Notes: a model not told the origin generated them from the sequence alone. 64,000 nucleotides of DNA from Pyxicephalus adspersus (GCF_032062135.1 NC_092862.1:43487670-43551669); one strand, 5' to 3'. Counted from the stretch's first letter, positions 21,147 to 36,300 are shown. Numbers and translations: made by a program.

Positions 21147-24100
21147 GTGAGACACAATAGAAGTAGGGTTGTACAGAGATTGGTGTCCTTGTGGTCACAC
21201 TGCAGACATCTCCTCACTCGCCTATGATGGGGAATCATTGTTAATGTGTGAGCTCATACTCCCAGCTACTATCATGTGTATATGTGAGAACATACTCCAA
21301 GTTGCTGCTTTATATGTATGGGGCATCCTAGGCAAGTCATTCCTGGAGTCAGGCAGGGGCTGCAGACTTTATAATCAGTGTTCAAGGAGCTTTGTGTGAA
21401 CATTTTGCACTTTATCATCTGATATTTTGATTGGTTGGAAGGCCTAAAATTTGTAGCAGAGTCCGCTGCCCAATTATTGTCCTGATAGAAATAATGGGAA
21501 TTCTGATTGGGTTTCATTGAATGTTCATTTATTTTGACTTGAGTCCTTTCAATCAATATTCATCAATGCTTTCATTTTATCCAGAGCACAATTATCACCA
21601 TAAAGTTATTCCCTTCCAAATTGTCAGCTGCTGAATTTTCATCAGATTCAAAAATCTGCCCTTGTATTAACCTTAATTATTCCTAACTCTATTGTTTTCA
21701 CTAACATTGTATAATTGTGCAAAATGTACAGCGCTGTATGAGGTCCAATCCTGTGCAAATTATGCATCGGTCACATTCCCTATAAACCTGGGGAGGAAAA
21801 GCACAAGACTGCTGTATCCAGGGGCCCCAAGGGTCACACAGCAAGTGCCCAATAGCTCTACATGGACTCCTATGCGTGATCAAACTGGAGCCAAGAGTAA
21901 TGAGTTCATTGAATCCACTCCTGGATAGATACCTGTACCCCTGTTAAGGTTGTACCGGGTATATTGGGAAATGAGTTGTCTTGGCGTTTGATTCTGTCCT
22001 CTCATTTACTCCCCATATTCCGAACATTTCATTTGCTCAACATTTCCAAAATCTGCCCTTACCTGTCCACAGAGACCACCAAACTCCTTGTACACGCTCT
22101 TATCTCTCGTCTGGACTACTGTAACATCCTTCTCTCTGGTATTCCACTAACCCGACTCTCTCCTCTACAATCTATCATGAATGCTGCAGCCAGACTCATC
22201 CATCCTTCCCACCACTCCTCTTCTGCTGCATCTCTTTGTAGTTCTCGTCATTGACTTCCATTTCACCCTAGAATCAAATTCAAGCTCCTGTGCTTTGCCT
22301 TCAAATCCCTCCACAGTTATTGTCCCACTTACATTTCTGACCTTACTTACTCAACCAGCCGCTCTCTTCGCTCCTCCAATGACCAGGGCTCCAGGACTTT
22401 TTTCCAGAGCTTCCCCAACTCTCTAGAATGTTCCTTCCCTCCTCCAATTCGGCTTGCTTCTACTTCCTTTTCATTTAAAAGAGCGCTCAAAACCCATCTT
22501 TTTAAACTTACCTACTCATCTTCTGCTGTCTCCTAAACCCTTACTACTCACCCACCATTCCTTATCCCCCCTAATTTGTGTATACTTCCCCCTCCTATTA
22601 GATTGTAAGCTCTTCAGGGCAGGGACCTCTCTTCCTCCCGTGTCACTGTCTGTCTGTCATTTGTACGGTATATACCCGAGTATACACCGACTTTTTCAGC
22701 ACCAAAAATGTGCTGAAAAAGTCCCCCTCGGCTTATACTCCAGTCAGATGCATGGGTCCCTCCAGAAAAGCACCTTCTGCTGGCCGAGTGCTGATCCGGT
22801 CTAATTCCAGCCGGCAACCCGCAGCTCTGAAGCCGCATGTGGTTCTTGGGCTTCCTTGTTGTGGCTCCCTTCCCTATTTACCGCGACCGGCATTAACATT
22901 TCCGCCGCCAGGGTAAGGGGAGACTCCCTCTCCTCCCTATGTATTGTGGAGTAGAGGGATTTCCCTTCAGGGGTGTTCCTGGTGGAGGGCGGAGCCATCA
23001 GCACGGGACTCGAGAGTGTCCCTCGCTGATAGGAGTCCCGTGTTCCCAGGTGCTTACATGTGGGGTACAGGACTAGGTGCAAAAGCACTAACCAGGGAGC
23101 CAGAAAAAGAAGTAACAGAAGTTATATCAACTAATGATGCATAATTTATCAGATGATTATTATATGATTAGTAACTAATCATATATTAGTCATCTGATAA
23201 ACTATTATTACTACACCGTATTTATATAGCGCCATCATAAGACGCAGCGTTGTACAAAGTTGATAGTCATGTCACTAACTGTCCCTCAAAGGGGCTCACA
23301 ATCCAATGTCCCTACTATAGTCATGTCAATAATTTAGTCTAAGGTCAATTTTTGGGAAGAAGCCAATTACCGTATTTTTCGGACCATAAGACGCTCCGGA
23401 CTATAAGACGCACCAGGTTTTCCGCACAAGGGAAAACAAGAAAAAAAAAAATTGATTTGATTTCCCCTGAGATCCAGCGTGCGTCACTTGTGCCCGCCCA
23501 CGAAGGAGTGTCCCAGTGCCATGGCAGCCATGCACACCCAAGCCATCACACTGCCTCCGCCATGTTTTACAGATGATGTGCTATGCTTTGGATCATGAGC
23601 TGTTCCACGCCTTCTCCATACTTTTTTCTTGCCATCATTCTGATAAAGGTTGATCTTGGTTTCATCTGTTCAAAGAATGTTTTTCCAGAACTGTGCTGGC
23701 TTTTTTAGATGTTTTTGAGCAAAGTCCAATCTAGCCTTTCTGTTCTTGAGGCTTATGAGTGGATTGCACCTTGCAGTGCACCCTCTGTATTTACTTTCAT
23801 GCAGTCTTCTCTTTATGGTAGACTTGGATATCGATACTCCTACCTCCTGGAGAGTGTTGTTCACTTGGTTGGCTGTTGTGAAGGGGTTTCTCTTCACCAT
23901 GGAAATGATTCTGCGATCATCCACCACTGTTGTCTTCCATGGCCGTCCAGGTCTTTTGGCGTTGCTGAGTTCACCAGTGCTTTGTTTCTTTCTCATGATG
24001 TACCAAACTGTAGATTTTTCCACTCCTAATATTGTAGCAATTTCTCAGATGGGTTTTTTCTGTTTTTGCAGCTTAAGGATTGCTTGTTTCACCTGCATGG

Positions 24101-26219
24101 AGAGCTCCTATGGCAGCATGTTGTCTGTTCACAGCAAAATCTTCCACATACAAGCAGCCCCAAATCAACTTCAGGCCTTTTATCTGCTTTATTGATAATG
24201 ACATAACAAAGGAAATGCCCACACCAGCCCATGAAATAGCCTTTGAGTCAATTGTCCAATTTCTTTTGATCCCCTGAAATGAAATGAAATGATTGTGTAA
24301 AAAAACAAAAGGCTTTGGTAGTGGTTGAGTAGTTCAGCAAAAGACACTGAGAGGGCTGATGCCACACAGGTTACACAAATGTTGTGTGATGTCAACCAAC
24401 AGGCTGACTTGCTGGGAAATCAAAAGACCTTTTTATATACACGCAGGATCCTTGAAATGACAAAGTACAGGAACATTTTTATGTAGTTTGGAAGTGTAGG
24501 GAAATTGGATTGGTCCCTTTCTAAACGTGTTGGTTAAGAAAGGTAAGCGTTTGGTTTAGCTTCAATAAACATTGGGGCAAAACTCTTTTAGGATTTTTTT
24601 CTGGTAGCCTACCCAAGTTACAAGCAGATTTTACAGATTTCTTTACATTTATTAATTGGCTTAAGGCCAGTGTGGTTCTTTAAATAGGGAGCAAAGTCAT
24701 TACCAAGTAACTACAGACCGATGGGTTTAACTTCTATAGTTGAAAAGTTCCTACAGAGTTTGATAAAGAACCACATAGAGGAGTTTCGGCTAGAAATTTC
24801 TGTGTTTGCAGATGACACCAAACTATGTAATGGAATTAAGTCCATACAGTATGTCTATAATCTACAAGCAGACATGGATGTACTGTTTGATTGGGAAGCC
24901 AAGTGGCAAGGACATTTAGTATAGATAAATGTAAAATTATGCACTTGGGAGCTAACAACATGCATGCTTCATACTTTCTAGGTGGAATACATTTGGGGGA
25001 GTCAGGAATGGAAAAGGATCTGGGGGTTCTGGTAGATCATAGCCTTAATAATAGCATCCAATGCCAAGCTGCAATATCTAAAGCTAGCAAAGTACTTTCT
25101 TGTATTAAAAGAGGAATAGACTGCAGAGATGGAGACATAATCCCACCCCTGTACAAAGCATTGGTCAGACCACATCTGGAATATGCAGTCCAGTTTTGGG
25201 CACCAGTTCACAAAAAGGACATTGTGGAATTGGAGAGAGTGCAGTGAAGGGTAACAAAACTATTAAAAGGAATGGAGGAGCTCAGCTATGAGGAGAGATT
25301 AGCTGTACTGAATCAATTCTCCCTTGAGAAGAAACGTTTAAGGGGGATATGATCACCTTGTATAAATATATAAATGATCCATATAGAGAACTCTCTTCGC
25401 AATTATTCACTTTGAGATCATTACAAAGAACAAGGGGGCACTCTTTGTGTCTGGAGGAAAAGAAGTTTAAGCTCCGGATAAGCTACTTCCCTCAGGAAGT
25501 AGTTTCAGCAACTACTATAGATTGCTTTAAGAAAAAGAAAAAGCTGGATGCTTTTCTACAAGCACAGAAAATAACTGGGGATTAAAGCTTGTTGACTGAT
25601 CCAGGAAACATGCGATTGCTTCAAGGGATCAGGAATTCATTTTTTTTCACTCTGTTGGAGCAAATTGTATCAGGGTTTTTTTTTTTTTTTTTACCTTCTT
25701 CTGTATTAACTATGTCTATGGGGTTTTTATATAGCATATGTTAGAACCTATTTTTTAGTAATAAACTGGATTTATATAGCGCCAACATGTTACGCAGCGC
25801 TGTACATTAAATAGTGTGTGTGTATGAAAGTCGGCAATTAAATTTACTTCTCTGCTTCTTTTACAGATGTTGGATGAAAATAATCATCTAATCCAGTGTA
25901 TTATGGATTATCAGAACAAAGGAAAAACTTCTGAATGTTCACAGTAAGTGAAAATAAAACCATTTATGTATTCTTTAATTATTTGCTGGCTTTGTTGCTC
26001 CCTGTTTGGAGGCCCACTACTCTGCAGCATTCCTTCTTGGTCTACAGGCGGGGTCCTTGATGCTGGGGCAAATTTATGGTGGGCATAACTTATTCTGGGA
26101 CAAATGAGAGTGGAGTGCGCAAGCAGCTCTTACTCCAGGATTGTAACTGTACCCTATTGCATACTGAGTCTGATGCTTGGTATGCAAATTGGAAACAATT
26201 GGGACAAATAGGAGGCCTG

Positions 26220-26255
<36 letters not shown>

Positions 26256-29200
26256 CTAGAAGAGAAGCACAGTTTCTTCTACCCGCTAACGCATTTTTCC
26301 AAAAGTTAGGTTCTGCATGTTAAAATGAACTGTGTTAAGCAAGATCCCCCATGCAGCAAATGGTTGCCTTTGTAGAATGCCTGCCATTGCATCCTGTAGG
26401 AACACTGAAGAAGCACTAAAATTAATTAAGAATAGGTTTGTTGATGAGTATGGTCTGTAGTTTAGACTTTAACTTTAAACCTATATGTTCACATACTTCC
26501 TACTCTGAATTGTGATTGTGGTGTATGGTAGAAAGATGCGGGGTACAGGTGCAGATAGCATAATAAATGTGGAATCCTGGATTTAGGAGGCCTAATGGAA
26601 AATATTTATTCGCACCGAGTCTTTTATCAGCTACTCTGAACCTTACCATACTTTCCTCTCCACTGATGACAATAAATGGAATGATGAGACCCACTTTAAA
26701 TGAATGAGAGTGGATCCCTGTGCTTTGTAGAGCAAGTCACATGCGTTCATTCTAATGTTGCAAATTAGGATTTATTAATACTTAAAAGGTTTTGGGAACA
26801 TCCCTTTGCATTGCCTGCATTGGTTTTGGTTTGGCAAAATAAATTGAAATATTATTATAATGAATGACACTTATGACCTTTTTTTTTTTTTTTTTTTTTT
26901 TGTTCATTTCTAGGTATCAACAAATGTTGCACACAAACTTGGTTTACTTGGCCACCATTGCAGACTCCAATCAAAATATGCAACCTTTATTACCAGCAGT
27001 AAGTTATATTATGTGAGAGATTGACCTAAAATTTTCAGCAAGTAGCCATCTTCAAATGCCCCATACTGCTCTTATAATTAACCTGCCCGTAATCTTTTAC
27101 AGAAGAATACAGCTGCACTAGGTTTGACTGCAGCTGCTAGAATTGAGTTGAAGATTGAGGGTGCTTTAGCAATTGTCAGACATATTGTGCAGGGCAGAAT
27201 CCCTGTTTGCTTGGCAGTAGCCCCATGATAGCCCCTTAATTGAAAACGGTTCACAAACGGCCTCCTCCTTCCTGGTATAGCAGTAACAGTAGTTGGATGT
27301 GTAAATATATCTGTGCAGTCCAATAGAGACCCGAGATTAATTCACATGGGTCTTTGCACTACTCATTAATGGGCAGCATGCCAACTGCTGATCAATCGCC
27401 TCTTAATTTGCTCCTAACAGTTTAACAGATGAGAGCGGCAGTTTTCATTTCTTTTAATGTTAGGAGCATAAACGAAGCAGTGGAGATTGCTAGTCCAACT
27501 TGTTACAGATGGAGGGGGCAATCATTTGACAACATTTAAACAGTTCCAATTTTTCTTACTTTGGGGAGGGGGAGTAGGGGCCTTGTCAGTCTGGGATGGT
27601 TTTCAGACCTATCTAATTGATCATTTTCCCCAAACAGTGGTTAGCTAGCTAGTATCTCCTGCTGCAATGGGTATGCCGTCTGTTTTGTTTTTCAGAACCT
27701 GCATTGTATAAGCTAGCAATCAATCTTTTGCTTAAAAGATTCTGATTGAATTTTGTCTATTCTCGTTGAAATCAGGCAGTGTCTTGCAGTAACAGTTTTG
27801 AAAGCATAAAATTGCAGATTTAGCTGTGAAACAGAGATGGAGAGTGCCAGCTTCCTGATAGGCCAGGTCTAGAGACATGAGAGTGAACTGGTTGCCCTGT
27901 AGCTTTAGCCTTAAGAGAACAATCTAAGCATGGCAGGCAGCCAGCAAAATAAGTGCAGCATCCTCAAGTCAGCCTAGTCTATTGCTGGTTGTAATGCTAA
28001 TTTTAAAATATGTAGCACAATTGATTTTTTTGTAGTTTGGATGCCAAGGGGCACAAACTTTTTCTTCTTGACCAAATGTCAAAACCCAAAAGCAAAGACA
28101 TTTGCAACACATCCCCATCACTGACCAAACCCTAAGCCATTGCTTTGTCTTGCACACACAAAAAAAGAAACCTTTTTTTAGAAACGATAAACTTATGTAC
28201 ATGTTAAACGATAATGTGAATGAGTCTTTAAAAAAAGTAATCTGGATAATGTTATAGTATGTGGTCAAAGTTTCACCTACTATTCACCTAATTACTGGTT
28301 ATTTCCCCTAGCGTTCTAATTCTGTGCAAATTTCCATGCAAAAAGTGTTCAAATTTTTTGCATGGAAATTTGTTTGTCATTGTAGGCTATAATTCTTAGG
28401 CATAACTCACTGATATTTAATACATTTATTAATAAACTTTAAATAAAAAAAGACAAAAATCTGTAACAAAATCAAAAAAAATTTAAACATGTAAGTGTAC
28501 AGTAGCATATATTATANNNNNNNNNNNNNNNNNNNNNNNNNNNNNNNNNNNNNNNNNNNNNNNNNNNNNNNNNNNNNNNNNNNNNNNNNNNNNNNNNNNN
28601 NNNNNNNNNNNNNNNNNNNNNNNNNNNNNNNNNNNNNNNNNNNNNNNNNNNNNNNNNNNNNNNNNNNNNNNNNNNNNNNNNNNNNNNNNNNNNNNNNNNN
28701 NNNNNNNNNNNNNNNNNNNNNNNNNNNNNNNNNNNNNNNNNNNNNNNNNNNNNNNNNNNNNNNNNNNNNNNNNNNNNNNNNNNNNNNNNNNNNNNNNNNN
28801 NNNNNNNNNNNNNNNNNNNNNNNNNNNNNNNNNNNNNNNNNNNNNNNNNNNNNNNNNNNNNNNNNNNNNNNNNNNNNNNNNNNNNNNNNNNNNNNNNNNN
28901 NNNNNNNNNNNNNNNNNNNNNNNNNNNNNNNNNNNNNNNNNNNNNNNNNNNNNNNNNNNNNNNNNNNNNNNNNNNNNNNNNNNNNNNNNNNNNNNNNNNN
29001 NNNNNNNNNNNNNNNNNNNNNNNNNNNNNNNNNNNNNNNNNNNNNNNNNNNNNNNNNNNNNNNNNNNNNNNNNNNNNNNNNNNNNNNNNNNNNNNNNNNN
29101 NNNNNGAGCCTGGATTGGCTCTCCAGTGGAGAGCCTGGATTGGCTCTTCACTGGAACACGCCCATTCATTAAAGGAACGTGCCCATTTATTACTAAGAAC

Positions 29201-32200
29201 TAGTAGTGTACAGTTCTTTCTGCCTCTCAGTTCTCTCACAATAGTGAGATCTGACAGGCAGAAGGAACAGTACAATACTGGGCATATAACACGACCCCCA
29301 AATGATTGGTTAGAGTGGGGGGTCGTCTTATACGCCCAGTCGCCTTATACACCGGAAAATACGGTACCCCTGAGTGTGATTCGTGATTACTGCTTTTGGT
29401 ACACTAAATCCACCCCGAGTCACACTCGGGATTACCGCTAGGGGGGTTATTCTTTCTATGTCTAGCCCTAGAAAAAAAACACCTAGCTTTCGGAGGTGCT
29501 AAAGCTTGTGCACTTTTAGTTTATTGCAATGAAGTCTTACTACTTTAGAAATGGCATGCAGCAAACTATAATGTTGAAAATGAAGTTTCCTAAAATATAT
29601 TCAAAGCTTATAGTCACACATTTTACCACATTTTCCTCCTAGTGATCTGTGCCCTTCAGTTATCTTATTTTCAAATCAGTGATTGATTCCCCTTAAATTT
29701 GTGACCGTACATAGAGACCTGATGTCATCTGCTTAGTGCATTTATGCGGCCAGAATATAATGTACTCATAGGAAGTTATATTAAAAATCTGATATGGAGC
29801 CAGCCCTAGCCATGGAAATTTTAGATGATGGTGGGAAAGGAAAAGCAGACTGTTCGCTTAAGACTGTTGTCTTAGTGCTGCATTTAAATGAAGCATGTAC
29901 CTTATTCATATACAAAAATAAATGTGATTGGGGACAATTTTAAAATTGAACAGCAATAGAATCCTGATTGCACACAACTGTAGCAGTCTTGCTCACCTGG
30001 TCTACTATGACAATGTACAACTTCAAACAATGGTTGTTGACAAACATCTCTGTGGTTGGTGGGAGTCTGTGTTGGAAACGGCTTTAAAAATTCTCTCCCC
30101 ATTGCAGATACTCCTTCCATACGGTCCCATCCTCTGTTTCCCAATGCCATGGCTGAGCACAACCTAGTGAACAGACAGAACACATAGGAGTACACATGCA
30201 ACAAACGGCTAGAGCTGGCAGCCATGAGCTCAGTGTAAGGCTACGTACACACGTGCAATAATTGTCGAGGGAAAAGGAATGACTAACAGATCAGCTATTA
30301 TTCACAATTATTTTGATTGATCGTATAGTGCACGATTTTTTACTTGCTGTAACGATATGATAGTTCAAAGATAATGTACACACATCGTTTGAACGATGCA
30401 GGAAGTGATGTGGAAGTGATTTACTGGAGGAAGTAAAGTTCGTCTGCGGCGCATGCATAGCACATTCCACTATCACTGCACGACCAAACACATTATAGAT
30501 AGCGAACGATCGTCGCCCAAACAGATCTGCCAGGATGGTCGTTCGTTTCCAGCGACATTCCTCGTTCATCGTTGTGCACTTTTTTTGTTAACTATTGTCG
30601 ACTGGTCAGTCATTAAATGTTTGTTTCCAACAACATTTATTGCACGTGTGTACGTAGCTTAAGGTCAAAGAGATCAATATCCAGCATAGCAGAGTAGTGA
30701 TTAAAATCAGACTCAGAATGTATTTTCTTTGAAAATGCTTACTAACACAAACCTAGGATACTTTCACAGTTTGTAAGGTACAGGGATTGTAAGAACAAAT
30801 TGTATAAACTCGTGGAATTTTTGATGGAAATACATGGGTTGCATTTACAGTTTCTGGTTTCAAATATTTTATATTTTCAGCGAAGAATAAAATGTTTTGC
30901 AAATATGCCAGGTGCTAAAAATGTACCTTTGCCAATATGTATCTGAGACGTAAAGGAGAATCCATTGTGATCATATGACAAGCTCCTCTCCCCCGCTGTA
31001 TAATCACACTGTGACTGAACAGCTTTTGATCCTCAGAAGTCTTGCCGTGCTGTATGAATCTGATTTGAAGCTGTTAACACGTCTGTGACGTTGATGGCTT
31101 TGGCTCTAATGGGGTGACTTTTTTTCATCTTCTGGAAACATAATGCTCTGATGCCTATTCCAGGCAGGTGCCTTGGCTGTTACTCATGCTATTATTTTTT
31201 GACATATAAAGAATTGAAAACTTTGTTTTTGAAGATCTGGTTGTTTTTCTCCATGTAACCAATATGGTGCCTTTCAGAATGAGCAGCATTGTGTGATAAG
31301 AGACAGAGCCATGTCTGTAAAATGCCGCACACTAACGTCAGTAGGAATATTGTTCTCTTTAAACCAGTCTGTGTAGCTGCGCATTGACTTTAATTTGTAC
31401 CTTTCACAAATTCTATTTTTTCTCCTCTAGTTACCCACACAGAATATGCCTATGGGTCCAGCAGGGATGAATCAGAGTGGCCCTCCACAGCCACCACGTT
31501 CACACAACATGCCTTCAGAAGGAATGGTAGGAGGGGGCCCGCCTGCACCACACATGCAGAACCAGATGAATGGCCAGATGCCTGGTAAGATTCCCTTCCC
31601 CTAGGTATTAACACCATGGTTGCTAGGCAACCAATCGACGTGCAGGCTCGGGGGACACTAGATTGCTGATGACAAAACTGCCTTGAATACCCCGGAGTGC
31701 AAGCTCTCTTACAGTTTGTTAGCTACAGAGCTACGTGACCTGTATTCACTGTTTATCTTTCTGCCCTTGGGCTTTGATGTGGCTGACATACAGCATTGCT
31801 GTGATGAACAGAACTGTCTAAATTTAGTCTGTGTGAAACCGCACGGTACAGCTGGCTCTGAAAAGCTTTTTGTGAGGAGATTGTCCGTTCGCTTCAGAAA
31901 ATAAATCCCCCTTTGATATTGGAAGTGTGCTTTATATGTTTATTTTTTTTTTGTTGTCCTTATACTGTCTGCTCATAATTTTTACTATTATTAATAAGCA
32001 GGATTTATGTAGCGCCAACATATTACGCAGCCCTGTATATTTAAATAGGGGTTGCAAATGACAGACGAATACAAACAGTGGAACAGGAGGAGAAGACCCT
32101 GCCCTGAAGAGCTTACAATCTAGTAGGTGGGGGAAGTAACGCACAATAGGATGGGAGATATGTAGTGGTAGGAAGTAGTGACGGTTTCAAAAGACGAAAG

Positions 32201-33326
32201 AATACGAGTAGGCAAGTTTGAAAAAATGGATTTTGAGCGCTCTTTTAAATGAGCAGAAAGTAGGAGCAAGCCGAATAGGACGAGGAAGATCATTCCAGAG
32301 AGTGGTGGGAGCTTTAGAAAAGTCTTGGAGCTGTGTGTGTGATGAGGTTATGAGTGGGAAAGTCAGTAGTAGGATCACAGGAGCAAAGAGAGTGGATCAG
32401 GGAAAATTTTTTAAAAGGTCAAGGTGGGACAAGAACTTTTTTTTTTTTTTTTTTTTTTTTTCTCTATAGTATAATTTTTATTTTTTATCCTTATTCACTT
32501 CTGTCCACTACTATTCTTTGCACTAAAGTGCATGTTACTGCAATGCACACTACATGCATTTGCACATTGGTATATCATTCATTGTAAATGCAACCCCAAC
32601 ACATTAGGGCAACATAGTTCAATGCATGTTGAAGTGAACCCCAACACTTGGTAATGGCTGCCATGCATTGTGGTGTGCCGCATCAGGAAAAAGTAGTGCA
32701 TGGCTGATTTCAATCATTTCCATTCTGTTGCACTGGCAGTCAATTAATTTGAATGTGCTGTCTTAATAGAACATGTGTACCAGTGGAATGTGCCATGGCG
32801 TGCAAGTTCACTCAAAATTTGCAGGCGACATTCCATAAAAAAAAATTTCTGTACATAACACTTGTTTTCTGAGTTAGACTGCACAATGAGTATGCAGGTT
32901 GACCCCACTGCAATAAAACATATTTACCTGCCTGTTTGCATTCTTTTCTGAAATGTAAACTGAGCTGTGCTTGTCTGGTGTCCCAGGCTGCCTGGAATGA
33001 ATGATCATAAGTGTGTTACATCATTCAAGCCTTGTCAATCAAGATGGTTTAAGGCCAGATTAAAAAATGGCAATATCCGTGACAAGTGAGGGGTGGTGTA
33101 CTCAATAAATTGCAATCAGGCAGGTAAGTTTTAGGTTTATTTTATTGTAGAAGGGTCCTCGCCTCCCTTGACATATGGTACAATATCTAGGTATCTTCCT
33201 TTCTTGTAACCTCACAATTATATTTATATATGTATGTGTCATTAGGAGTGCAGTAGTAAAACAAGAAGGTTTTGAAAAGATGTACCTGAGCAAAGGAGCA
33301 ATAAATATATATATATATACACACAC

Positions 33327-33385
<59 letters not shown>

Positions 33386-36300
33386 ACTATTGCATACTTT
33401 GATGCTTTATAAATAAAAGTTGATAAATCCCTTTTATCACAGACGTGCTGGGTCACTGGAGGCACACTTTAACAGTAGTATTTTTTTTTTTTTCTTTATT
33501 CAGGACCTAACCATATGCCTATGCAAGGACCGGGACCAAACCAACACAACATGTCAAATAGTTCAATGCCTATGCCTTCAAATAATCATGGTTCCATGGG
33601 AGGATATAACCATTCTGTGCCATCTTCACAAAATATGCCAGTCCAGAATCAGCTGAGCATGACTCAAGGCCAGTCAATGGGAAATTATGGTCCCAGACCA
33701 AGCATGAATATGCAGCCAAATCAAGGTATGATACTTTTAGTGCACTACCTCCTGGTGATTCAGTATTTAATAAATCAATTGCTGCACAGCTGTAGCCATC
33801 TACAGAACATGATTAATATACCTTGTTTTTCTCTTTTTTCTCAAGTATTGTAGTATTCATACATAACTGAAAGGCCAATATGTATTTATACCTGATAAAA
33901 GATTACAACAGTACCAAAACAGCCACATACATATATTAAGTACATTCAAAATGATTTTTTTTTTTGACACTGAAAGATGTAGATCTAAACTAAAAAATAG
34001 TTTAATAATAATGATAAAATAACAATAATGGATCCTTTGCTTAATGTATTCCCATTTATGTAATTGAAATATGTCCTTAGCTATTTGTCCTATTGAGTTC
34101 CTGTTTGGAATTAAGTGAAACACAGGAGCTGCCATAGCTGATCTTTTTCCCAAAATGCTAGTTACCTGACTACTATGTTGACTTATTTACTTTAATGCAT
34201 TCTAAATCATTGGCCTGGAAAAGAAAATCGGTATTAAATAAAAATATTGACTCAAAATATTAGGGCTAGAAGGATGGCATGACTTTGAGAAACTAGTGTT
34301 TGCAGAATGAAAAATGGACTAATATTAATTATTAATAATACAGGATATATATAGTGCGCTGTACATTAAATGAGTGGCAAATGACAGACAGATACAGACA
34401 GTGACACAGGAAGAGGAGAGGACCCTGCCCAGAAGAGCTTGCAGTCTAGGAGGTGGGGGAAGTATCACACTATAGGAAGGGGGATATAAAATGGTGGGAA
34501 GTAGTGAGGGACAGAAGAAGATGGGACAATGACCCCTTCCATGTTTCTCACAAATACATTTTATTAACTGCCTCCTTTAAACTAATTTTAGGTGCACATT
34601 AATTACATCTAATCAGTATGTAAGTATAGTTTTCAGCTGTACAGTTTATTAGCTGATAAAAAATATGTTGCCATGAAACTTTTGGAGGGACGGTACCCTG
34701 TCAGGATTATGCACATGATTATCGTTTTAAAGAATTTAAAGGTTATGGAGTAGAGGAAAATGTTGCATAAAATTAGGCTGGTCCCCCGAAATATTTATTA
34801 CAAATGAATTATACAGATCCTAAATATTTTTTTTTCCTTACAGGTCCAATGATGCACCAGCAGCCTCCATCCCAGCAGTATAACATGCCTCAGGGTGGTG
34901 GACAGCATTACCAAGGACAACAGCCACCTATGGGAATGATGGGTCAAGTTAACCAAGGAAATCACATTATGGGTCAAAGGCAAATTCCTCCATACAGACC
35001 TCCACAGCAAGGTACTGTTTTTATCAGTGTTTGCATGGAGTATTATGTGGTTTGTCAGAAGATATTTTATCTTTCATACATGAAATTCAGTAATTCTCAG
35101 TAATATTTTTTTATTGGGATATTCAAAATGTAAAACCAAACCCTAAAATACACACATATACGAACCATACATCAATCAGTTAGTATTGGCTCCGCAACAA
35201 ATTAGAAAATGAAATTCTTGAACATCCTGCGTCCAGCCATTGCGGGTGAACTCATGGCAGAAAGCTGGACCACCTACAAAAGAACTGTGTGGTATATATT
35301 GCAGTGAGTCTTGAAGCGAGTAGTTTATGTATTAACATAAGATTACGGTCTGTAAATTTCCACATCCGTGGAGCTAAAGCAGGTTGTCATTGTTCTTATT
35401 AGTAGTTAACCAATTGTCTGTGTGGGAAGTCTTGTACCATTTTATTGAAATTTCAATGTATTTATATTAGGTCCACCTCAACAGTACTCAGGCCAAGAAG
35501 ACTATTATGGAGACCAGTATAGTCATGGTGGACAAGGACCTCCTGAAGGCATGAATCAGCAATACTATCCAGATGGTAAATATCCAATACTAATGTTTGT
35601 GTAAACTTGCATTCATCTTTGAATCTCAAACATAGGGAATGAGGAAAGCAATATATGTGAACTAATTAAAAAAAAAAACTTGAACTTTATAAGTAGTCAA
35701 ACATAATGTTGCAATTTTGTGTTTTGTACTTTTGATTGCTGTTACAACAGTTTTAGTATTTTGCTAATTTGGAGTTACAAAGAACAAAATTCTGTTCTGA
35801 GTCTCAATCACTAGAAAATCATAATTTTGCACAAACTGGGAAGCGCCATCTGACATAGTTGTGAGTTTAAAGATACATTCCATGGCCGAAGGGGCAGTTT
35901 TCCCATTTTGTGCATAAGATGTTATATCATGAACTTTGAACTAGACAAACAAGATATTCTGTATATATCAAATTTTATTACAACTTGTTATACACCTTTC
36001 TTTACTTTCTGGAAATGGATGCTAAATGATTTGTCATCTTTTTATTATCATATCGTATTCATGGCATTCAGCTTTAAATATGTCCATTATTCTCTGTCTA
36101 GTGTGGTATATTAATGCAACTATGGAATTCTTATTTACCTAAAAAGGAATGGTTAGCTGAATACTAACAAAATACTTAGGTAAACTTTAATGTACTGTAT
36201 AACTGTAATAAACATCTATTTCATTTTTAGTGAAAAATATTTTAGATTTTTGCAAATTGGTACACAAAATACATTTTCTGTAGAACCAAACTTTTTCTCA

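Noticed and set aside
20872..21238. Minus-strand open frames over the ss18 first exon
   Set aside because: They are shadows of GC-rich promoter and exon 1 sequence, with no motif.
23709..24195. Plus-strand open frames of 106 and 149 codons
   Set aside because: They are antisense to the Tc1-like transposase relic.
28472..29275. Three long open frames of X residues
   Set aside because: They are drawn through the assembly gap and contain almost no real sequence.
33102..33465. Tyr/Ile-rich open frames on both strands
   Set aside because: They come from the (TA)n/(CA)n microsatellite.
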